Assembly (NCBI RefSeq): GCF_000735585.1
Contig: NZ_JNNO01000005.1
Location: 60,579 to 124,578, forward strand
From: Devosia sp. LC5
Lineage (GTDB): Bacteria; Pseudomonadota; Alphaproteobacteria; Rhizobiales; Devosiaceae
Length of the DNA: 64,000 nucleotides
Reading direction: 5' to 3'
Shown in pieces: positions 43,959 through 53,755 of this stretch. The position numbers were made by a program, and so were the translations under genes. The notes under the pieces are model-generated. The model did not search any database. It was not told where the DNA came from and worked only from the letters and a program-made list of their open reading frames with translations. Every line of letters starts with the position of its first letter. Positions within the stretch are counted from its first letter, which is position 1.

Positions 43959-46227
43959 CTTCATTTCTCCGGTCGATATTGCCGTCCCATTCCAGCGTCG
44001 AAATCATGCTGGCTTCCCGCATGCCCGCGCGCTGGACGGAGGAAAGGCCCGGGCTACGCTTGAGCGTTGCCAGAACATCGGTCAATTGCGCAAGGTCGCG
44101 GACTTCGATTTCGAAGATCATCTGGTGAAAATCGGGCGAAATCATCCGCATCACCAGATTGTTGATATTGGCGTCGCAGGCGGCAATGGCCGACGAAATC
44201 TGCGCGAGCGAGCCGGGGCGATTGACCGATTCCATCGAAATGACGGTGGGATAGAGGTCTTCCTTGCCAGATAGATTCCAGCGCACATCGACCCAGGCGA
44301 CGTCGCTGTCGTGCAGATCGATCAGCGCCTCGGAATGGATGGGATAGACCAGCATAGGCGCGTCGGGCTGCAGGATGCCCACGAGACGATCGCCGGGCAC
44401 CACCCCCTCCCCCGAAATGGTGACGGGCATGTGGAAATCGAGCTGGGCCAAAGCCGCCTTGGCGCGGGGGCCGGAGCGCTGGCCGCCCGGCACGCGGAAG
44501 CGGAACAGATCGGTGGCGCGCAGCGCGAACCAGCCATCGGCGGTGTCGGCGACGGGGAGATCGAGCTTGCGGCGGCGCTTGCGCAGACCCTTGAGGCGGC
44601 CGAGTTCGGCGGCCAGCGGCTCCGACCCGATCTTGCCTTCACCGACCGCGACCAGCAAATCACGCTTGGATGGGGAGCCGAGTGCCTCGGCCAGTGCCTT
44701 GGCCTCGCTGTCGTCGAGCATAACGCCTTCGCGCTCAAGCATCATCTTGAGAACGTGTTCGCCCAGGGCAAAGGCGCGCTGAGCGGCAGCATGGCGCACA
44801 GCGCGGCGAATGGCGGCGCGCGCCTTGCCTGTGGCGGCGATACCGATCCAGTTGGACGGCGGCATATGGTTCTGATCGCGGATGATCTCGACTTCGTCGC
44901 CGCTGCGTAATTGGGTCACCAGCGGCAGGATGGCGCCGTTGATCTTGGCGCCGACGCAGGTGTCACCAATATCGGTATGCAGCGCATAGGCGAAGTCGAT
45001 CGGCGTCGCGCCACGCGGCAGGGCAATGAGACGCCCGCGCGGGGTGAAGCAGAACACCTGGTCCTGAAACAGTTCCAGCTTGGTATATTCGACGAAATCT
45101 TCGGTCGAGAGGCCCTGGGTCAGGTGGCCAATGGTCTGACGGAGCGAGCCATAGGCCTGCGACTCGATTTCGATACGGCCCATGTCGGCGGAGGCACCGT
45201 CCTTGTAGAGAGCGTGGGCCGCGATGCCGAATTCGGCGATGCGGTCCATTTCCTCGGTACGGATTTGCAGCTCGGCGCGTTGGCGGCCAGGGCCGACAAT
45301 GGTGGTGTGGATCGATTGGTAATCATTGTGCTTGGGGACCGAAATATAGTCCTTGAAGCGGCCAGGCACGACTTTCCACTTGGTATGGACGACGCCCACC
45401 GTGTGGTAGCACTCCTCGATCGAGTTCACGATGACGCGGAAGCCAATCATGTCGGAGAGCTGTTCCAGGGCAATCGACTTGCGCTCGATCTTGGAAAAGA
45501 TTGAGTAGGGCGATTTGACCCGGGCCTTGACGCGGGCCGTGATGCCTTCGGCGGCGAGGCGTTCGCTAAGCTCGGTCGAAATGGTCGAAATCGTTTCGTG
45601 ATATTCGGCCTGCATCTCGTTGAGACGCTCGGTAATGGCGTTGTAGTGATCGGGCTGGAGAATCTTGAAGGAGATGTCTTCGAGCTCGTTGCGCATGTCC
45701 TGCATACCCATGCGGCCGGCGAGCGGGGCATAGATATCCATGGTTTCCTGGGCAATACGGGTGCGCTTTTCCGGCGGCATGTATTGCAGGGTGCGCATAT
45801 TGTGCAGGCGATCGGCCAGCTTCACCAGCAGAACGCGTACATCCTGGCTGATGGCCAACAGCAGCTTGCGCAGGTTTTCGGCCTGGGCCTCCTCGCGCGA
45901 AACCAGATTGAGCCGCTCGATCTTGGTCAGGCCATCGACAATAGCGCCGATTTCCGAGCCAAAGAGCTGATCGATCTCGGCGCGGGTGGCGTCGGTATCC
46001 TCGATCGTGTCGTGCAGCAGGCCCACGGCGATGGAGGCATCGTCGAGCTTGAGCTCGGTCAGGATGGCGGCGACTTCGAGGGGATGATTGAAATAGGGAT
46101 CGCCAGAGGCGCGCTTTTGCGAGCCATGCTTCTGCATGGCGTACACATAGGCCTTGTTCAACAAATTCTCGTCGGCGTTCGGGTTGTAGGCCTGAACGCG
46201 CTCGACGAGCTCATACTGACGCATCAT
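43951..46227 (-). CDS. rsh: Bifunctional (p)ppGpp synthase/hydrolase RelA/SpoT
   Basis: 758-residue stringent-response enzyme. In order: HD hydrolase ([12 protein letters not shown]), synthetase ([10 protein letters not shown] and [19 protein letters not shown]), TGS, and a C-terminal ACT domain ([13 protein letters not shown]). Both the hydrolase and synthetase residues are intact, so it should both make and degrade (p)ppGpp. Rhizobia usually have this one long form. Confidence 0.95.
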   Translation of the reverse strand: MMRQYELVERVQAYNPNADENLLNKAYVYAMQKHGSQKRASGDPYFNHPLEVAAILTELKLDDASIAVGLLHDTIEDTDATRAEIDQLFGSEIGAIVDGLTKIERLNLVSREEAQAENLRKLLLAISQDVRVLLVKLADRLHNMRTLQYMPPEKRTRIAQETMDIYAPLAGRMGMQDMRNELEDISFKILQPDHYNAITERLNEMQAEYHETISTISTELSERLAAEGITARVKARVKSPYSIFSKIERKSIALEQLSDMIGFRVIVNSIEECYHTVGVVHTKWKVVPGRFKDYISVPKHNDYQSIHTTIVGPGRQRAELQIRTEEMDRIAEFGIAAHALYKDGASADMGRIEIESQAYGSLRQTIGHLTQGLSTEDFVEYTKLELFQDQVFCFTPRGRLIALPRGATPIDFAYALHTDIGDTCVGAKINGAILPLVTQLRSGDEVEIIRDQNHMPPSNWIGIAATGKARAAIRRAVRHAAAQRAFALGEHVLKMMLEREGVMLDDSEAKALAEALGSPSKRDLLVAVGEGKIGSEPLAAELGRLKGLRKRRRKLDLPVADTADGWFALRATDLFRFRVPGGQRSGPRAKAALAQLDFHMPVTISGEGVVPGDRLVGILQPDAPMLVYPIHSEALIDLHDSDVAWVDVRWNLSGKEDLYPTVISMESVNRPGSLAQISSAIAACDANINNLVMRMISPDFHQMIFEIEVRDLAQLTDVLATLKRSPGLSSVQRAGMREASMISTLEWDGNIDRRNEDD

Positions 46228-46282
46228 GACTGTAAGTGCCTCACCCGCAGGGGGAGCTTAGCGATTGGAATAGAAATGAAAA

Positions 46283-46306
46283 GGGCGTCCGGTGATCCGA
46301 ACGCCC
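46283..46306 (-). terminator. Rho-independent terminator after rpoZ
   Basis: Ten-base stem GGGCGTCCGG (46283-46292) with CCGAACGCCC (46297-46306) including one wobble pair and a 4-base loop, ending on the minus strand with CTTTTC. It lies between rpoZ and rsh, so rsh has its own promoter. Confidence 0.8.
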
Positions 46307-46333
46307 TCTCCTATACGATAGCTTGAAGCCGGA

Positions 46334-46702
46334 TCAATCGTCGCGGCGTTCCGGCGGGGCAAGGCTTTCGATACCGCGCAGCAATTCTTCTTCGCTGATG
46401 GTGTCGAAATTGATCGAGTCGTCGCCATTGGCGCTTTCGATCAGCGGAGCAGCGTGCTGCTCGGGTTCGTCGACTTCGACATATTTCTGCAGCGAATGGA
46501 TCAGGTCTTCGCGCAGGTCTTCCGGCGAAATGGCGCCGTCGCCGATTTCGCGCAGGGCAACGACCGGGTTTTTGTCGTTATCGCGGGATACGGTGATCTG
46601 AGCGCCGGAGGAAATCATGCGCGCACGATGCGCAGCCATGAGGACGAGATCGAAGCGGTTCTCGATCTTTTCAATGCAGTCTTCGACGGTGACGCGGGCC
46701 AC
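46334..46702 (-). CDS. rpoZ: RNA polymerase omega subunit
   Basis: 122-residue core polymerase subunit. [20 protein letters not shown] (residues 2-21) is the standard N-terminus. GTG at 46702 is chosen because GGAG lies 6 bases upstream; the TTG at 46714 would put the ribosome site inside the gene. The C-terminal tail is acidic as in other alphaproteobacteria. Confidence 0.93.
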   Translation of the reverse strand: MARVTVEDCIEKIENRFDLVLMAAHRARMISSGAQITVSRDNDKNPVVALREIGDGAISPEDLREDLIHSLQKYVEVDEPEQHAAPLIESANGDDSINFDTISEEELLRGIESLAPPERRDD

Positions 46703-46952
46703 GAACGTCTCCAAAACTTATGGAATGAACGCTTCCCATACACGAGAGGTTATCAGGATACAAGGTTTGCACACGCTTGCCTGGTTTTCAGTGGCGCAAA
46801 GGTGAGCGCAGAACGCTTGCGGGGGCCTGAGCAAATGTGCGAATACCGAGTTTGACGGATAAATTGAGCCGCGGAACTTAATTTAGCTGCTTTTTGCCCG
46901 CTATCGGGCGCAAGTAATTTTGCAGCCTCGCTGCTGGGTACAGGAGTTCATC

Positions 46953-47546
46953 ATGCCCATTGATCCGCGCGAAAAAATAGTACTGTTCATCGATGGCGCC
47001 AATCTCTACGCGACGTCCAAGGCCATTGGCGTGGATATCGACTATCGGCGATTGCTGGCTGAGTTCAACGCCAAAGCCTATTTACTGCGCGCCAACTATT
47101 ACACCGCACTGGTGGAAGATCAGGAATATTCCTCGATCCGGCCGCTGATCGACTGGCTGGACTATAATGGCTTCACGGTGGTGACCAAGCCGGCCAAGGA
47201 ATTCACCGACGCGGCGGGCCGCCGCAAGATCAAGGGCAATATGGATATCGAGCTCTGCGTCGACGCGCTGGAGTTGGCTCCCTATTACGACCATATGGTG
47301 CTGTTTTCCGGTGACGGCGACTTTACCGCACTGGTGGCGGCTTTGCAGCGCAAGGGCAAACGGGTGACGGTGGTATCGACGCTGACCACCTCGACACCGA
47401 TGATTGCCGATGATTTGCGCCGGCAGGCGGACTTTTTCATCGATGTGGCGGACTTGGCCAAGAGCGTGGGGCGCCCGCCGAGCACACGGCCGGTGGTCGC
47501 CCCAGCGGCCGTGCCTGTGGTGGATGACGAAACGGACCCGGACTGA
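46953..47546 (+). CDS. NYN-domain (PIN-like) nuclease-family protein
   Basis: 197-residue protein of the LabA/DUF88 group. Acidic motifs for a metal site are FIDGANLYA, GNMDIELCVDAL and LFSGDGDFTALV. A Pro/Val-rich tail follows. Such proteins are thought to cut RNA. ATG at 46953 follows CAGGAG. In rhizobia it sits next to rpoZ and smpB. Confidence 0.88.
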   Translation: MPIDPREKIVLFIDGANLYATSKAIGVDIDYRRLLAEFNAKAYLLRANYYTALVEDQEYSSIRPLIDWLDYNGFTVVTKPAKEFTDAAGRRKIKGNMDIELCVDALELAPYYDHMVLFSGDGDFTALVAALQRKGKRVTVVSTLTTSTPMIADDLRRQADFFIDVADLAKSVGRPPSTRPVVAPAAVPVVDDETDPD

Positions 47547-47571
47547 ATGGACGTTGGTGAGCAACCCCGGT

Positions 47572-48336
47572 TCAGGGTGTTGGATGCATCGGCTGATGCG
47601 CCGGGCGGCCGAACGGTAGGCCCGGCGGTGCATTGTCAAAGTCGGTGGATTGACCACCAGGGGGCGGCGCTTCGCCCTCCTCGCAACGAACGAGAATGGC
47701 GCCTTGCATGCCGCGCAGTACTGCGCCGAGTTCGGGCGGCAGCTCGGTTACTTCGGTAGGCAGAGCGTTCAATTGATCGGCAAGCTCTGGGGGCAATTGC
47801 TTGGCAGGCCGCAGGCTCGCGCTGCATCCGGCTGGAGCATCGCGCAGGGTCACCGCGGCAATATCGTCCAGGCCGAGCGCGACATAATATTCCGGATCAT
47901 AGACCGCTACTTCCAGCTCTTCGCCGATGCGATAGGCCCGGGTCGGCTTGAGGGAGAAATCGAGGACGGTGCGACCGCCGACATAGGACATGCGGCTATC
48001 GGAGCCGACCACGAAATGCAGGTCGGTCGCGCCCTCCCCGGCATAGGTGTAGAATTCGCGGCGGGCCAGGTCCGCCATGCTGTCGCGCGTCAGATCGGAG
48101 AGTTCGTCGCCACTGACATTGCCGTCGCCGTTCGTGTCCAGTCCCTGGATTTGCCAGGCGGAAAATGCCCGATCGAAAGTCCAGCGATGCTCGATGGCCG
48201 TTACATTTCCCGCATTGTCGAAGGCAATCGTTGTCTGCGCATCAATGAAGACATGAGGATGTGCAAAAGCCCATCCGGGGGTGAGCAGCAACGCCGCCAG
48301 GGCGAAGCCCGATGAAAGGGCGTGAAAACGCAACAC
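47572..48336 (-). CDS. DUF1007 periplasmic protein with EF-hand
   Basis: 254-residue exported protein. GTG at 48336 gives a signal peptide (LRFHALSSGFALAALLLTPG, cleavage near AFAHP). The mature part starts HPHVFIDAQT and contains a canonical EF-hand loop DTNGDGNVSGDE. Other DUF1007 proteins lie beside metal or ion transporters; none is near here. The C-terminus is Pro-rich. ATG at 48390 is possible but overlaps the divergent gene start. Confidence 0.75.
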   Translation of the reverse strand: MLRFHALSSGFALAALLLTPGWAFAHPHVFIDAQTTIAFDNAGNVTAIEHRWTFDRAFSAWQIQGLDTNGDGNVSGDELSDLTRDSMADLARREFYTYAGEGATDLHFVVGSDSRMSYVGGRTVLDFSLKPTRAYRIGEELEVAVYDPEYYVALGLDDIAAVTLRDAPAGCSASLRPAKQLPPELADQLNALPTEVTELPPELGAVLRGMQGAILVRCEEGEAPPPGGQSTDFDNAPPGLPFGRPAHQPMHPTP

Positions 48337-48389
48337 TTGTGCCCTAGATAGATTTATCGGGTCGTCCGACTTTAGCAGAGCTGCAAGCA

Positions 48390-49094
48390 TTGAAAAGACT
48401 GCGCCAACATCGCCGGCATTGGGTCGCTCTGCTGGCGGCCTGCGTCATGGCTCCTGCATTGGGCGCGGACGCCATTGCCGCCGAGCTGAAGGTGACGATG
48501 AACCAGATGCCCATCACGGTCCCCATCGCTGACTATCTGGTGGTGGATTTTGATCTCGACGGGCAGATCGTGCCTATGGGCTTCAGCGCCGACCCCGAGA
48601 TCAGCAAGCGCCGCGAGAGCTTCTTTGCTGCCAACCCCGGTACATTGCCGGCGGTGCAGCTGCGCTATTTGTTTTATCTGGCAAGGGCGACCTGTAGCGG
48701 CGAAGGGTTTCTGCTGTCAGCCTGCGAAAGCCGCGACGGGACCGGGACTGCGCAGATTGTACAAATGGTGCTTCGTTCGGGTAGCGTTCCCGGCGTGGGT
48801 ACGCAAATGTTGCGCCCGGCTGAGCTGTCACCCGCCGACGTGGAAGGCGAGGTCGTGACATATGACCAGCCGGGCTGGAGCTATATGGAGACGCTTGTGG
48901 ACGGGAGCCGCCTCGCCGCGAGTTGCGCGCCTGCCGAAGAGACCGGCTGGGGCCTGACTTGTCGACACAGTGCGTCACTGGCCAACGGCATTTTCTATCA
49001 GGTCGACTTCCTGTTGAAAGGGAATGCGGCGGCCGGAGCGGGTGAAACCCTGCGGGCGAGCCATGCCGCCGCGCAGTCTCTGACCTCGCAATAG
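48390..49094 (+). CDS. Secreted protein of unknown function, four cysteines
   Basis: 234-residue protein starting at TTG with a basic-then-hydrophobic signal (KRLRQHRRHWVALLAACVMA). The mature part has four Cys (ATCSGEG, SACESRD, ASCAPAE, LTCRHSA) that could form two disulfides. I do not recognise the family; a remote link to invasion-associated locus B proteins is possible but not shown. It diverges from the DUF1007 gene. Confidence 0.65.
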   Translation: MKRLRQHRRHWVALLAACVMAPALGADAIAAELKVTMNQMPITVPIADYLVVDFDLDGQIVPMGFSADPEISKRRESFFAANPGTLPAVQLRYLFYLARATCSGEGFLLSACESRDGTGTAQIVQMVLRSGSVPGVGTQMLRPAELSPADVEGEVVTYDQPGWSYMETLVDGSRLAASCAPAEETGWGLTCRHSASLANGIFYQVDFLLKGNAAAGAGETLRASHAAAQSLTSQ

Positions 49095-49102
49095 CGGGCG
49101 CC

Positions 49103-49600
49103 CTACCCGCGCCCGCCCTCCTTCATGATGCGGGATTTGTCGCGGTTCCAGTCGCGATTGCGCTCGGTTTCGCGCTTGTCGTAGTTCTTCTTACCCTTGC
49201 CCAGGCCAATCAGCACTTTCGCGCGGCCCTGGTCGTTGAAGAACAGCTTGAGCGGCACGATGGAATTGCCGGCGCGGGAAACTTCCTGGCCGAGATGAGC
49301 CAATTGCTTGCGCGAGACCAGCAATTTGCGGGGGCGCTTTTCTTCGTGGTTGAAGCGGTTGGCCTGCAGATATTCTGGGATATGGGCGTTGATCAGCCAC
49401 AGCTCGCCCTTTTCCGGGGAAGCGTAGGATTCGGTGATCTGGGCCTTGCCGAGACGCAGTGACTTGACCTCGGTGCCGGTCAGCACAAGGCCGGCTTCGA
49501 GAGTGTCGATAATCTCGTAATCGTAGCGCGCGCGGCGGTTTTCAGCCACGAGGCCGTGGCTGATTACACCATTCTTGGATTTGTCGTTCTTGCTGGCCAT
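49103..49600 (-). CDS. smpB: SsrA-binding protein SmpB
   Basis: 165-residue tmRNA partner in ribosome rescue. Family sequences are [24 protein letters not shown] and a basic tail ([16 protein letters not shown]). Its start follows the dapA stop by 5 bases. No tmRNA gene is recognised nearby. Confidence 0.95.
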   Translation of the reverse strand: MASKNDKSKNGVISHGLVAENRRARYDYEIIDTLEAGLVLTGTEVKSLRLGKAQITESYASPEKGELWLINAHIPEYLQANRFNHEEKRPRKLLVSRKQLAHLGQEVSRAGNSIVPLKLFFNDQGRAKVLIGLGKGKKNYDKRETERNRDWNRDKSRIMKEGGRG

Positions 49601-49605
49601 AAAGG

Positions 49606-50481
49606 TTAGATAAGGCCTGCATGGCTCAATGCAAAGTCCATCGCCTCTTGCGTTGGCTTGCTGATCGGCAAAAGCGGCAGGCGCAGCTCGTTAGCGCAAA
49701 GATTGAGCCGATTGGCGGCGTATTTGGCCGGCGCGGGATTGGGCTCCATGAACAAGTCCTTGTGCAGGTAGGCCAGCTTGTCCTGGATGGCCAATGCGCC
49801 CTTGAAATCGCCGGCAAGCGAGAGCTCCTGCATCTGCGAGCAGAGGCGCGGGGCAATATTGGCGGTGACCGAAATGCAGCCATGGCCGCCATGGGCGTTG
49901 AAGCCCAGTGCCGAGCTATCGTCGCCGGAGAGCAGGATAAAATCCTTGCCGAGCTTGGCGCGCTGCAGGCTGGCGCGCTCCATATTGGCCGTCGCGTCCT
50001 TGACGCCAATGATATTGGAATGCGCCTCTGCCAGGCGCACGATGGTGTCGACGGTAAGATCGACGGTGGTACGGCCGGGTACGCTGTAGAGAATGACCGG
50101 AATGCCCACGGCGCTGGCCACAGCCGAAAAGTGCTGGAACAGCCCTTCCTGGTTGGGGCGGTTGTAATAGGGCACGACGGAGAGCACGGCATCGGCGCCG
50201 GTTTCCTCGGCGAAACGGGCGAGCGAGACGGCTTCGGCGGTCGAGTTCGAGCCCGCGCCGGCGACTACCGGAACGCGCTTATTGGCGACTTCGACGCAGA
50301 TTTCGACGACGCGGCGATGTTCTTCGTGGCTGACAGTGGGGCTTTCGCCCGTAGTGCCAACCGGAACCAGGCCGTGAGTGCCCTCGGCGATCTGCCAATC
50401 GACAAAGCTCGAGAAGGCTTTCTCGTCCACTGCCCCATTAACGAAGGGAGTGATGAGTGCCGTAATCGATCCTCTGAGCAT
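49606..50481 (-). CDS. dapA: 4-hydroxy-tetrahydrodipicolinate synthase
   Basis: 291-residue TIM-barrel aldolase of lysine and diaminopimelate synthesis. The Schiff-base lysine is in [11 protein letters not shown], and Tyr in [15 protein letters not shown] at 50481 is chosen; the GTG at 50514 extension is not conserved. It precedes smpB, the usual order. Confidence 0.95.
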   Translation of the reverse strand: MLRGSITALITPFVNGAVDEKAFSSFVDWQIAEGTHGLVPVGTTGESPTVSHEEHRRVVEICVEVANKRVPVVAGAGSNSTAEAVSLARFAEETGADAVLSVVPYYNRPNQEGLFQHFSAVASAVGIPVILYSVPGRTTVDLTVDTIVRLAEAHSNIIGVKDATANMERASLQRAKLGKDFILLSGDDSSALGFNAHGGHGCISVTANIAPRLCSQMQELSLAGDFKGALAIQDKLAYLHKDLFMEPNPAPAKYAANRLNLCANELRLPLLPISKPTQEAMDFALSHAGLI

Positions 50482-50728
50482 TTGCCTGGTATTCCTCGGT
50501 TTGTTTGACGCCACAGTTCAGCCGTGGCGGAATGTCATAGCCGTTTAATGGCGGCTGATTTGAGTGGCGCACCATAGTTTTTATTGCAAGCCATCACAAG
50601 GCGGCAGCGACACGAGCGGCATAGGACAGTGGCGGCAACTTGATGTTTACCCAGATGGGGTAACTTTGGGTTAACCGGACGGATGGGGGTTCTTGCCGGC
50701 CGGTTGAATGTGAGCAGCAGGACGGCAG

Positions 50729-52756
50729 ATGGGACACGGCTTTCGAGCGGGCCTCATCGCAGCGGCGCTGGGCGTTTTGAGCATAACCCCAGTGGCCGAT
50801 GTGATCGTGGCCAATGACACCATTGATAATGTGGTTTCCGGTTCAATCAACAGCGGGACGGCTACGCCTGCCCTGAATACCAAGGGTTCAGTTGCGTTTC
50901 GCGCGGCGCTGGATCTGCTGAGCGGCGATGATGCGGCGGGGGCGTATCAGGCGGCTCGCACCCTGCCCGATGCGCTTGAGCGGCGGACGGTGCAATGGGC
51001 GGCGATCTATTTCAGCCCGGGCAAGGTCGACTATCACTCGGTGCAGCGTTTTGCCGCCGATGCGCCTGATTTCGCGGCCAGCAGCATCTATCGAACGCGG
51101 ATCGAGCAGGCGCTGGTCAAGGCCGAGCCTGCCGATGCGGAGGTTATCGCCGCGCTGGGCGGGGCGGTGCCCAATACGATCGAGGCGCAGGTGATGCTGG
51201 CTTCGGCCTATCTGGCCGAGGGGCAGAAAGACCGGGCCACACGGCTGGCGCACAGCATCTGGATCGACAATTTTCTGACCCCGGAGCAGGAAAAAACCGT
51301 GCTGGACAAGCTCGGCTCCCTGCTAGATCGCGATACGCATTGGGCGCGTGCAGAGCACCTGATGATGCATGACCGGGCGCGGGCCAGCGAGCGGTTGCTG
51401 GAGTTTTTGAGCCCGGCACAGAAATCGCTGGTGGTGGCGCGAGCCGCCGTGTCGCGCAACGATGCCGACGCCAAAAAACAGCTCGATAGCGTCGACCCCT
51501 CGATGCATTCCAACCCGGTTTTTATCTTTTCGCGGGCGCAGCGGGCGCGACAGTTCGAACTATGGCAGAGCGCCGTCGACTGGCTCAACAAGGCGCCGGA
51601 GGAACTGCCGGACGCGGCCGAATGGTGGTATGAGCGGCGCGCGCTGATCCGGCAATTGCTCAATGCGGGGCAGCCCAAGCTCGCTTATCAGGTGGCTTCT
51701 GGCTACACCAAGGGGCCGGATGGCCGCGTGGTGGAGGCGCAATTCCATGCCGGCTGGATTGCGCTGTCGTTCCTGGATGATGCGGCGGCGGCCAAGCAGC
51801 ATTTTACCGCGCAAAAGGCGCTGTCCACCTTGCCGGACACGGTGAGCCAGGCCAATTACTGGCTGGCGCGGGCTGATACCAAGCTGGGTGATGCGGCCGG
51901 AGCCAAAGCAGCTTATGAGGCGGCGGCTCGCTATGGCAATGTTTATTATGGGCAATTGGCGCGGGCCGAGTTGGGCCATAAGGGCGTGGAAATCCGCCCC
52001 CTGCCCCATTGGCAGGATAGCGAAAGCCTGTTCAACGCCAATCCGATCGTGCGCGCGGTTCGCCTGCTGGCCGCAAACGGGCGGCAGAGCATGGCCGTGC
52101 CGCTGCTGCGCCATTATGGCGAGGGGTTAAAGACCGGCGGCGAATTGCTGCTGGCGGCGCGGCTGGCGCAGGAAATCGGCGCCCATAATGTCGCGATCCT
52201 GATTGCCGATGCGGCCGACAAGTTGGGCGTTCCGCTCGATCTGTTCAGCTTTCCCAAGGACGGGTTGCCGGCCGATGCCCGATTGGCGGCCGACCGGGCA
52301 GCGGTTTACGCCATTGCGCGGCAGGAATCGATGTTTCAGCTCGACGCGATTTCATCCTCGGGTGCACGCGGGTTGATGCAGCTGATGCCAGGCACCGCCA
52401 AGGAAGTGGCGGGCAAGGTGGGCGTCGATTATTCGGCCAGCCGCTTGATAAGCGACGCGGCTTACAATGCGCTGTTGGGATCGACTTATCTCGGAACGCA
52501 ATTGGAGCGGTATGACGGCTCGCTGGTCTTGGCGGCGGCGGCTTATAATGCGGGGCCGGGCAATGCGAACAAATGGATTGCTGCTTATGGCGATCCGCGG
52601 GCCGAGAATGTCGATCCGGTAATCTGGGTCGAATTGATCCCGTTCCAGGAGACGCGGAAATATGTGCAGCGCGTGCTGGGCAATTATCTGGTCTATCGCG
52701 AGCGGCTGGGTGATGGCGGGCTGACGCTGCAAGAAGCGTTGCGGACAATCCGGTGA
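50729..52756 (+). CDS. slt: Soluble lytic murein transglycosylase (Slt70-like)
   Basis: 675-residue periplasmic peptidoglycan-cleaving enzyme. A signal-like start (MGHGFRAGLIAAALGVLSIT) leads into a long alpha-helical U-domain and a C-terminal SLT domain with the catalytic Glu in AIARQESMFQLDAISSSGARG and family AAYNAGPGNANKW. The gene diverges from dapA by about 250 bases. Confidence 0.9.
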   Translation: MGHGFRAGLIAAALGVLSITPVADVIVANDTIDNVVSGSINSGTATPALNTKGSVAFRAALDLLSGDDAAGAYQAARTLPDALERRTVQWAAIYFSPGKVDYHSVQRFAADAPDFAASSIYRTRIEQALVKAEPADAEVIAALGGAVPNTIEAQVMLASAYLAEGQKDRATRLAHSIWIDNFLTPEQEKTVLDKLGSLLDRDTHWARAEHLMMHDRARASERLLEFLSPAQKSLVVARAAVSRNDADAKKQLDSVDPSMHSNPVFIFSRAQRARQFELWQSAVDWLNKAPEELPDAAEWWYERRALIRQLLNAGQPKLAYQVASGYTKGPDGRVVEAQFHAGWIALSFLDDAAAAKQHFTAQKALSTLPDTVSQANYWLARADTKLGDAAGAKAAYEAAARYGNVYYGQLARAELGHKGVEIRPLPHWQDSESLFNANPIVRAVRLLAANGRQSMAVPLLRHYGEGLKTGGELLLAARLAQEIGAHNVAILIADAADKLGVPLDLFSFPKDGLPADARLAADRAAVYAIARQESMFQLDAISSSGARGLMQLMPGTAKEVAGKVGVDYSASRLISDAAYNALLGSTYLGTQLERYDGSLVLAAAAYNAGPGNANKWIAAYGDPRAENVDPVIWVELIPFQETRKYVQRVLGNYLVYRERLGDGGLTLQEALRTIR

Positions 52757-52808
52757 TGAACGCCGATTTCGCTTGAGGCCAATGCGGCCCGTTCCCTAAA
52801 AGATTGCT

Positions 52809-53750
52809 ATGGCCCGCAAACGCACAATCCCCGATGATCATCCCGCTTTTGCAGCCCTGCCGGTGACCCGCGTGAGCGTCTCGGCGGGGCATCTGCGAGC
52901 GGCGGTCCACATTTCCGGACGGCTTTCGACCCAGCGACTGCCAGTGGTCTGCATTCCCGGCTATCAGCGCAATATGAGCGATTTCACCGAGTTTGCGGCC
53001 TATTTCCAACGCATGGGCGGCGGCAATTGGCCGGTGGTGTTGCTCGATTTGCCGGGGCGGGGGCGTGCCGACGACCGGGCGCGGGCGGAGGATTATAGCT
53101 CGCTTGCCGATGCGCGGGATGTTGCGAGCATATTGCCGGCGCTGGGGATCGACCGGGCGGTGATTTTGGGCCAGGGGCATGGTGGGCAGGTGGCCATGGC
53201 GCTGGCGATGGACCATCCGCTGCTGGTGGCCGGAACGGTGCTGCTGGATGCGGGGCCGGTGACGGATTCGCGCGGTATTGTGCGGCTGCGCAATAATCTG
53301 AGGCATGTCGAAAGCCTGCGCGGCAGCAAGTTCGTGACGGCTGGGTTCCGCCGCATGTTGAGCGGGGATTATCCGGGCCTGCCGGAGGCGCAGCTGGATG
53401 CGCTAATGGGGCGCAGCCATATGATCGACCGGCATGGACGCGCGCGGCCGCTTTATGATGAACGGCTGATCGAAGCGCTGGGCAGCATCAATCTCGATGA
53501 TGTTCTGGTGGCGCAATGGCCGCTGTTCGACGCGCTGCGCTGCGCGCCGCTGATGGTACTGCGCACGCAATTGACCGATCAATTACGGCGCGAGACCTTT
53601 GACGAAATGCAGCGGCGGCGGCCGGACGCGGTGGCGCTGACCATTGCCGGGCAAGGTTCGCCTGCCCTGTTCGATCAGCGCGACGAGATCGAAGCGGTTG
53701 CCGAGTTTGTCATCCGCACCAGCCGGACGGCATTGGGCCGCGCGGCCTAG
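52809..53750 (+). CDS. Alpha/beta hydrolase-fold protein without nucleophile Ser
   Basis: 313-residue protein with the alpha/beta hydrolase pattern: VVLLDLPGRGRADD early, then the nucleophile elbow read as ILGQGHGGQVA. The expected Ser of GxSxGG is Gly here (codon GGG in context GGCCAGGGGCATGGT). A C-terminal SPALFDQRDEI may mark the His region but no clear catalytic His is visible. It may be non-catalytic or use another residue. It follows slt on the same strand by about 50 bases. Confidence 0.75.
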   Translation: MARKRTIPDDHPAFAALPVTRVSVSAGHLRAAVHISGRLSTQRLPVVCIPGYQRNMSDFTEFAAYFQRMGGGNWPVVLLDLPGRGRADDRARAEDYSSLADARDVASILPALGIDRAVILGQGHGGQVAMALAMDHPLLVAGTVLLDAGPVTDSRGIVRLRNNLRHVESLRGSKFVTAGFRRMLSGDYPGLPEAQLDALMGRSHMIDRHGRARPLYDERLIEALGSINLDDVLVAQWPLFDALRCAPLMVLRTQLTDQLRRETFDEMQRRRPDAVALTIAGQGSPALFDQRDEIEAVAEFVIRTSRTALGRAA

Positions 53751-53755
53751 CGTTC

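Noticed and set aside
48900..50728. Possible tmRNA gene near smpB
   Set aside because: Looked for an Ala-tRNA-like acceptor with a tag-coding part near smpB and dapA; none was seen. Alphaproteobacterial tmRNA is two-piece and often elsewhere.
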